A stretch of 39,536 nt of DNA, from assembly GCA_032358255.1 (NCBI GenBank), contig JAULBX010027241.1, forward strand, positions 1-39,536, in the 5' to 3' direction. Position 1 is the first letter of the stretch, and each line of letters opens with the position of its first letter. A model generated the notes under the pieces. That model made no database searches. It was not told the DNA's origin and saw only the letters and a list, made by a program, of their open reading frames with translations. Shown piece by piece: positions 33,416-39,536 of the stretch. Both the position numbers and the translations under genes were made by a program. The stretch is from Heterotrichella gracilis. Its lineage: Eukaryota > Sar > Xanthophyceae > Tribonematales > Xanthonemataceae.

Positions 33416-36400
33416 ATGGGTGTGCTTCAGGTAGCACTGTTTGTGATTGTGGGGGCGGCGATCTGCAATGCCGCCAAGCCCCCACCAAACCCTCCCAGGC
33501 CACCACCAAGCCCTCCCAAGCCACCACCACCACCCGCACACGCACCGACAAGGACTTGCGACGGCAAGAACGTGTGCACTTCCACATATCTCACGTAAGT
33601 GCGCACAGGCTGTTGCATGCAGGCTGTTGCCGTCACGCTCCGAGACTTCAAGTGCATGCAGTTCTTTCTGCCTAGAACACTGCTTATATAGATCTTCCCC
33701 ATCGCGTAACACGCCTACTATCTGTTCTCCTTGCCAGCCGGCGGTGTTGTGTCGCACAGAGTTGTGCTTTCGTGTGCTATCAAAGGGATGTGCGCGCATG
33801 CCGTAGCACGTCAGGGAGGCGTCAGCACGGCTGTGTGGTGCCGTCACAGTCTTGGTGGGCGATTGACACCTTGATGACATTCCATAATCCTCGTTGTTGC
33901 CACTTCAGGATGAAGAACGGTGCCTTCAAGATCATGCAGATCGCCGATGTGCACTTTGAGAACGGCGACAACACCACCAATTGCAAGGACCTCACCGCAG
34001 ACCAGAAGCTGTGGCCTTGCAGCGACATCAACTCAACCGACTTCATGGCTGGCGTGCTGGACAGGTAGCTCGCGCTGTCTGCCACGCTTCGCCGCCTTCC
34101 TTAGCGTGTGGTTACCGCACATTGCACCGCATATTCACACAGCTGGGCACGTGCGTTTTGTGCGGCATGCCGCTGACCTTGACCGCCGCCCCCCCACCGG
34201 ACCTACCGGATATCACTGCAGCCCTTCACCTCGCCATTCATCGTGCCCCCACGCCCTGCTTGTACACTACTGCCGCCTCTCAATCCTCTACCCTGGGGTC
34301 CACACTTCCTCCCAAGGATTTCAACTATTGTTTTGACCTTTGACCCCATCCGCAACCCACCCCGATTCCTCCTCGCAGCCACTGACTTCCCGCCATCGTT
34401 TTTCGCCACAGGGAGATGCCCCAGCTGGCTGTGATGACCGGTGACAACCTGGTGCACTCCAACCGCAACGCCACCGAGGCCCAGATGCTGCTGACCAAGC
34501 CCCTGCAGAAGCGCTACACCCCCTGGATGGCCACCTTCGGCAACCACGACTGCGAGTCAGACCCCTGCCAGGCAAACCTCATCAAGGCAGACAGGGTGTC
34601 TCCATACTCCCTTACCCAGCCCAGCCTTGCGGTGAGTTGCTGGCATCTGCACAGTACTGCTAATCGCCCCGGGGCAGAGGCACTATAAACCCTGAAACCC
34701 TAAACCCTTCTGCATGGACACACTAGGCAATGCACTGGAATTATATTACACTTACTGTGGGTAATGTGTGCATTTGCTTAACTTGCACATGGTACATGCA
34801 GTGGAAGTGCACTGTGCAAGTGCAAGTGCAGTCCATCATGGCTTTGGCCACCCTATTGCGCCGCACAGGCTTTGTTCCCAGCCCACTGCCTCCCAACCCA
34901 CTAGGTGAATTGCTGTATTCTTTGCTGCCTTCCATGGTTGCATCTTTGCGGTGTGAGAAATGGCTGTGTTGCTAGTGCACTGCTGCAAACCGGTGGGTGC
35001 CCAAGTACCCTGCAGCAAAGAGGTAATATTGTTTTAAAGAATTTGACGGAAAAAATGCACAGGAAAACAGCTATGTAGCCCTGCCTGCTTGCCCGCTGGA
35101 TAATATATCCAGCAGTCCCAACACCTGTAGTGCGCACGCTCTGACCCAGGCTTTCCACCGTGTTGTGCCTCAGGGTAAACATGCGCTACCAACCACGTGT
35201 ACCTGGTCAAGAACCCTAAACCCTAACCAAACCCTAAACAGTCCGCTGTGATTCACCAGGGCCAGAAGGGCGCCTCCAACTACGTGTACCTGGTCAAGAA
35301 CTCCACCGGCTTCCCCGTGTGGGCCCTGTACGTGCTTGACGGTGGCGCATACTACGACTTCAAGGGCCAGTTCGGCGGCTATGACTGGATCAACGTACGT
35401 CAACCGCTGGATGCATATGGTCTGGATTGCAATTACATGCATGGGTTGCTTTATTGGTATTACTATTCTGTTGTTTTGGCATGGGCTTGCGTATGCATGC
35501 CTACCTGAGACTATGCGAGTGAGAGACTGTTCGAGATCTATCTATTTATCAGTTTACATATCTGACCCAGGTTCACGTACCGATCCCCTCCCCTCCTTCA
35601 CTCATACCTCTGACCCCTCCTCCTTGTCCTCTCCACAGACCCAGCAGATCCAGTGGTACAACACCACCTCCCTCCACCTGGAGGCCAAGTACCAGCAGAA
35701 GATCCCCGCAGTCATGTTCTTCCACATCCCACTCGCAGGTAAGGATAGGGGAAACAGAGGACAGGAGAGGAGTGCCATTCTGGAAAGTTCCGTTTTCCAA
35801 ACTCTTCTTCAACGCACCAGTCCATGGACGGGCTGCGTATTATTTTCTTCATTCATGTCCTGGTAGCTCATGTCACTCCTTGGTACGCACAATAACCCTG
35901 GAGCACATAAACAAGTGTCCTGACCACTTTTTAATTACTCATGTGTTACTTCATAAATCAGTACTAACCTGGGTTGTCTCAGGAAAACCATTGATAGAAA
36001 CTTAAACTTGAATTGGAAACCAAACAAATAATGGTTTCGCTTTCCATCATCATTTCTTATTGTTTTCTGTATTCCCCGCCTCCCAGAGTACGACGTGGCC
36101 AATTATAAAAACAATATCCACCTCATTTTATTTATTTTTGCATCCCCTGCCCCCCCCTTCCCCAGAGTATGACGTGGCCAATGCCTGCGGCCAGGGCGGC
36201 AAGGCAGACCCCAAGCTCATAAAATCATGATGAAAATTTAAAATTGAATTGGATATTCGTTTTGCTTTTCATCATCATTTCTTATTGTATCTGTATTCCC
36301 CCCCTCCCAGAGTACGACGTGGCCATTGCCTGCGGCCAGGGCGGCAAGGCTGACCCCAAGCCCAACTGGAGCCTGGGCGAGTTTGGTGACGGCAGCCTGT

Positions 36401-37666
36401 GCCCCACCTACGCCCCATCCTGCCTGGCATCCTGGCCCAACGCAACCACCATGACTGGGGCTGGCATGCGCGCCAACACTGGTGGGTGCACAGATGCTGG
36501 GAATAGGTATTTTTTAGTACCTACAGTGGATGTATTTGTGATTTGCTTTGTATGCTGTGGTGGAGTGGTGTCCTGGCTCTGGGGATCGGAATAGGCTGTG
36601 TATTTTGTACATTTTCGTTACTGTATTCATCGTGCTCTTGCTGGGGACGAGGTGCGCAGTGCTGGCTGGGTGCACGTGACTATTTTTGTAGTGCTGTACA
36701 TATGGCACTCACCACCAAATGAATCTGACAGGCACGGCCATGTGCCTTTTGAAACTACTAAAAAACTACACACATGTGGTTTGACCTAGCAGTGCGTCTA
36801 CCCTTCTAGCCACAATGCCAACTCACAACAACGCCTCAGCTGGCAATGTGCTGATTGCCCCCATCGAATGGTAAAGCATGTATTATTGTATAAAAGTTGT
36901 ATTATATATTATTTTATGTGTGTTACCAACTTATTTATTACCATCTGGTTGCAGGCTGCAAGTCATCCGACGCCAACTACATTGGCATCCAGCAGGAGGG
37001 CGTGTACAGCGCACACCTCAACGGTGGCCTGTTCCAGGCAATGAAGTGGAGAGGTGGGACATGCACGCATATGCCTCGGTAGTATGCATGCTGCATGCAG
37101 GGTTCTTGGCCAGAAAAAGAAAAGGTGGCTTTATTGTAATTATGCCATGCTCTGAGTGCCCATCAGCTACTACATGGGTGGATGCCGTGGCGCCAGCGCT
37201 GAGCATGATGGTGTCGCACTGCGCATGCTGTCCTGATCATGTGAGCTTGCCAGCTGTAGTTGGCTTGCTCAGAGCCGCATTGCCGCTGGCGCAACTGCCA
37301 GTGTTGATACTTTTATATATATTTACACCAATGCTATAGACCTTTAATTTTTGGTTTTTCGTAACGATACTTCTTTTTCAAGCTGGACCCCATCATAAAT
37401 TTCCAACCCCGACCCCCCCATCCCCATCCCCAGGCGACGTGAAGATGGTCAACGTGGGCCACGACCACGTGAACGACTTCTGCTCCTCGTTCATGGGCAT
37501 CAGGCTGTGCTACGGGGGTGGCTTTGGCTACCACGCGTACGGCTCCGCAGGCTTCCCCCGCCGCTCCCGCCAGATCCAGCTGTTCGTAAACGGCACCATC
37601 GCCACATGGCACCGCATGGATGGGTCCATCGGCCGGTGGGGCACCGAGAACTACCACATGTTCTAG
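33416..37666 (+). CDS. Secreted metallophosphoesterase, purple acid phosphatase 28/29 type, with proline-rich N-terminus (436 aa)
   Basis: Eight exons: 33416-33594, 33909-34064, 34412-34631, 35242-35394, 35639-35738, 36311-36481, 36955-37053 and 37434-37666 (TAG). All phases agree. Residues 1-20 are a signal peptide (MGVLQVALFVIVGAAICNAA), followed at once by a PPPNPPRPPPSPPKPPPPP hinge. The calcineurin-like metallophosphatase core shows ADVHF (motif I), GDN with GDNLVH (II), GNHD (III), FFHIPL and GHDH (last metal site). The end, CYGGGFGYHAYG, is characteristic of the plant PAP28/29 group. All visible metal ligands are present, so it is probably active on phosphate esters outside the cell or in the secretory path. 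The acceptor of exon 4 is formed by telomere-like CCCTAAACAG, and exon 6 is preceded by two truncated copies of its own start. A hinge directly after the signal peptide is unusual for this group and suggests wall anchoring. Confidence 0.93.
35191..35235 (+). repeat. Exon-fragment copy joined to telomere-like repeats in an intron
   Basis: 35191-35214 copies 35278-35301 of exon 4 (AACTACGTGTACCTGGTCAA region) with one mismatch over 24 bases. It runs directly into CCCTAAACCCTAACC and further CCCTAAA up to the acceptor of exon 4. Confidence 0.88.
36087..36102 (+). repeat. Truncated copy 1 of the start of phosphatase exon 6
   Basis: A CTCCCAG acceptor is followed by AGTACGACGTGGCCA, the first bases of exon 6, before the match ends. 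The preceding intron sequence (TTGAATTGGA, CATCATCATTTCTTATTG and CTGTATTCCCC) matches that in front of the real exon at 36311, so the copy carries acceptor and flank. Confidence 0.9.
36166..36216 (+). repeat. Truncated copy 2 of the start of phosphatase exon 6
   Basis: A CCCCAG acceptor is followed by about 51 bases matching the start of exon 6 (EYDVANACGQGGKADPK against EYDVAIACGQGGKADPK). Two to four codons later the frame meets a stop. Use of this acceptor would give a truncated protein lacking the last metal site. Confidence 0.9.
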
Positions 37667-38704
37667 GCGCCTGCATGCGATGGGCTATGTCCCTGTGTGT
37701 TGTGTGTTCTAGGCCACATAGGATGCTTGCAGGAGGGAGAGTCGCCACTTTCTTAGAGTGCAAAGTAAATAAACGCGCTCCTCATTTCACGCATGTGGAA
37801 GGTGGTTAAGGGAAGGTTGGTCATGCTTCTCACGTGTCCCTACCATTGCTCGGCTGTCCATGATGTGCGGTAGCTCAGCCACACGTACTGCTGCAAGTGC
37901 ATTGCGGAGTGACCATTTCCAGTGCTCTTTTCCAGCCAGATTGGTCCTGATCATGATTGCATTGGACCCCCGGGTGTTGGGATGGGTAGGACTCCTACTA
38001 GGAGCAAAAGGCTTGTACTCGAGCAATCCTTGAGACTGCTCATTAGGCCCGCATGGCCGCATACAGCCTGACAGATGCTCAAGTAGCCCATTGCACTCCC
38101 TCCTTACATGTCTTTCACCTCAAGGCGGATTTTTTGAATACATTTGTTACGTAAGTTATTGGGCCAGAGTGGACCCCTTGAATTTTTTTGCTGGCAGCGC
38201 GTAATCAAGAGTGGATTGGGTTGGCATGCCATGGACTAGAAGCTTGAACTTCTAGAAAAGCCTTTTAAAGAAAAGGAACCACACGGTGGAGTAGAATTTC
38301 ATAGTCATCATGAATGCCATTTGTGTTTACGACAACAATTTTGTTCAAGCAGGGTTTGTGTGGACTGCAGACACTGTAATGCATTACTTCTTTGACCCAT
38401 TACACAGCTGCTGCTGCAGTATCCATTGCACACACACAGTGACTGTGCGAAAAGAAGGGAAAGAAGGAAATCACAATTAAAATTTATGGTGTGGCTTGAA
38501 CAACAACACATCGCAGACTTGACTTACACCCAAGCATTTAAATAAATGTGCTTGTAGATGACCAAAAGTATATACTCGTGTCTTCTGCCTCTTCACACTT
38601 CGAGCACATTCACCCATTCCTCATGCTCAACTCCACAACGGAGAGGTGGCTAGCCGGCGCTGGGCGTGCAAGCCACTAACTTTACAAGCCAAAGCGCTAC
38701 TAAA
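37667..38704. other. Intergenic stretch
   Basis: No exon recognised between the phosphatase stop and the next ATG. A TAAATAAA-like stretch at about 37766 could belong to the phosphatase 3' end. Nothing else stands out. Confidence 0.5.
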
Positions 38705-39491
38705 ATGGGATGCAAGCGTGTGGATTCTGCTGCCACACTATCTGTATGGCTGTGTGTAGCATGGCAAGTCGTGGGGTCTGTGCATGCATATGCGCAGCAC
38801 CCTTGGCCGACGCCAGGCGCAACTCCGGGTGAGTTCTTGATTATCTATAGGTGGCCTGTAACTCGGTTATGGATCCAGAAGTGTTTCTCTACAACCCGCT
38901 TGAAGTGAAGAAGAGCTTGCGATTTGCAATAAAGGTCCAGGCCTCGAGTCACTGCCGCATGCATGCATGCATGCCGGAGTGCGATCGGAATATTCTGTAT
39001 CCTGGGGCCCCAATATACCAGCTTCTGATCCTCAGCTTCACAAGAAATTATCCTCCATATTCGCGGGAAAATAATGCCCAACCACCTTGCGCTGGTACCC
39101 TGCATGCACTCGTGCATGCAGGCAGTTCCATTTTGCAGTACATCTATTGCACTGTGTAGCGAACTGTTATCGCAGATATTCCATAATTGCAGGAACCACT
39201 GAGGCCGTATATGAATTCAACAGCTTCGACGCTGCTGCTCACCCGCTCCAGAGGTCCCTGGTGCAGATCGCTGGAACACCAACCCCTCGCCCCCCACCAT
39301 CACCACGCCCCCCACCCCCTTCCCCTCGTCCTCCACCATCTCCACGGCCCCCACCATCACCAAGACCCCCACCACCCTCCCCTCGCCCCCCACCCTTGCC
39401 TCGCCCACCACCATCACCAAGACCCCCACCACGCCCCCCACCACCACCACCACCGCCAAGTCCACCACCAGGCCAACGCCCAGCGCCTTGA
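38705..39491 (+). CDS. Secreted hydroxyproline-rich-glycoprotein-like protein (140 aa, 3' end uncertain)
   Basis: Two exons: 38705-38828 and 39193-39491 (TGA), joined at phase 1 with a GTGAGT donor and a TTGCAG acceptor. Residues 1-30 form a signal peptide (MGCKRVDSAATLSVWLCVAW, ending near HAYAQ). A short linker and a non-repetitive segment (TTEAVYEFNSFDAAAHPLQR) follow. About 65 residues are then nearly all PRPPPSP or PRPPPPSP units, ending GQRPAP and stop. Such SPPPP/RPPPSP tracts are usually hydroxylated and glycosylated in algal walls. The repeat could continue in a larger protein if an unseen splice skips the stop 45 bases before the window edge; the sequence after the stop is very GC-rich. 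An extra exon between the two is possible. Confidence 0.7.
39280..39470 (+). repeat. PRPPPSP-coding tandem repeat
   Basis: Near-tandem units of the type CCATCACCACGCCCCCCACC encode PSPRPPP repeats. The base sequence has almost no T beyond single positions, giving a strong strand bias. Confidence 0.85.
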
Positions 39492-39536
39492 GCGACAGCA
39501 GGCGCTGCTCGGCCTGGCCGCGGCCGGCGCGGACGG

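Noticed and set aside
38240..38262. GAAGCTTGAACTTCTAGAA, resembling a heat-shock element
   Set aside because: Only one TTCnnGAA pair has correct spacing, and no gene start lies close downstream.
39217..39468. Minus-strand valine/glycine-rich frame at the right edge
   Set aside because: It is the shadow of the PRPPPSP repeat on the plus strand.

Overview
This window looks like nuclear DNA of a green alga (Chlorophyta). Almost every gene is split by short GT-AG introns. Three genes encode secreted proteins with SPPPP-type proline-rich hinges like those of algal wall and matrix glycoproteins. A plastid/bacterial-type EF-G is present as an intron-containing gene, and TTTAGGG-type telomere-like motifs are scattered through the introns. 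I assigned no species. All exon models were built by eye from open frames, GT/AG borders and phase agreement between neighbouring exons; no search was run.

Layout. 1-2237 (+) holds the 3' end of an organellar elongation factor G gene. 3480-5183 holds a small unrecognised coiled-coil gene (-) with decayed direct and inverted copies of its 3' part. 5883-9528 (-) is a seven-exon gene for a 351-aa protein I cannot name; every junction is in phase. 11013-20230 (-) is one 18-exon gene for a secreted, roughly 1,427-aa modular glycoprotein with an A-B-B-A module order and three proline-rich hinges. 22140-32413 is a cluster of four two-exon genes (three -, one +) for small secreted proteins sharing a 14-cysteine pattern, plus an unrelated 88-aa secreted cysteine-containing protein (+). 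33416-37666 (+) is an eight-exon secreted metallophosphoesterase of the purple acid phosphatase 28/29 type. 38705-39491 (+) is a short hydroxyproline-rich-glycoprotein-like gene.

How the genes fit together. From 11 kb to the right edge every recognised product has an N-terminal signal peptide, so the region looks like a neighbourhood of secreted or wall proteins: a large matrix protein, small disulfide-rich proteins, a secreted phosphatase and a proline-rich protein. The 14-cysteine cluster is the best candidate for something undescribed. Two of its members sit in a tandem segmental duplication of about 2 kb, and the other two form a divergent pair carrying an extra polyproline hinge.

A second theme is intron biology. 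Short copies of exon edges lie inside introns of three unrelated genes, one of them joined directly to telomere-like repeats. In the phosphatase gene the start of one exon, with its splice acceptor, is present three times in a row. In the big matrix gene the two B modules have nearly identical exons but introns that do not align.
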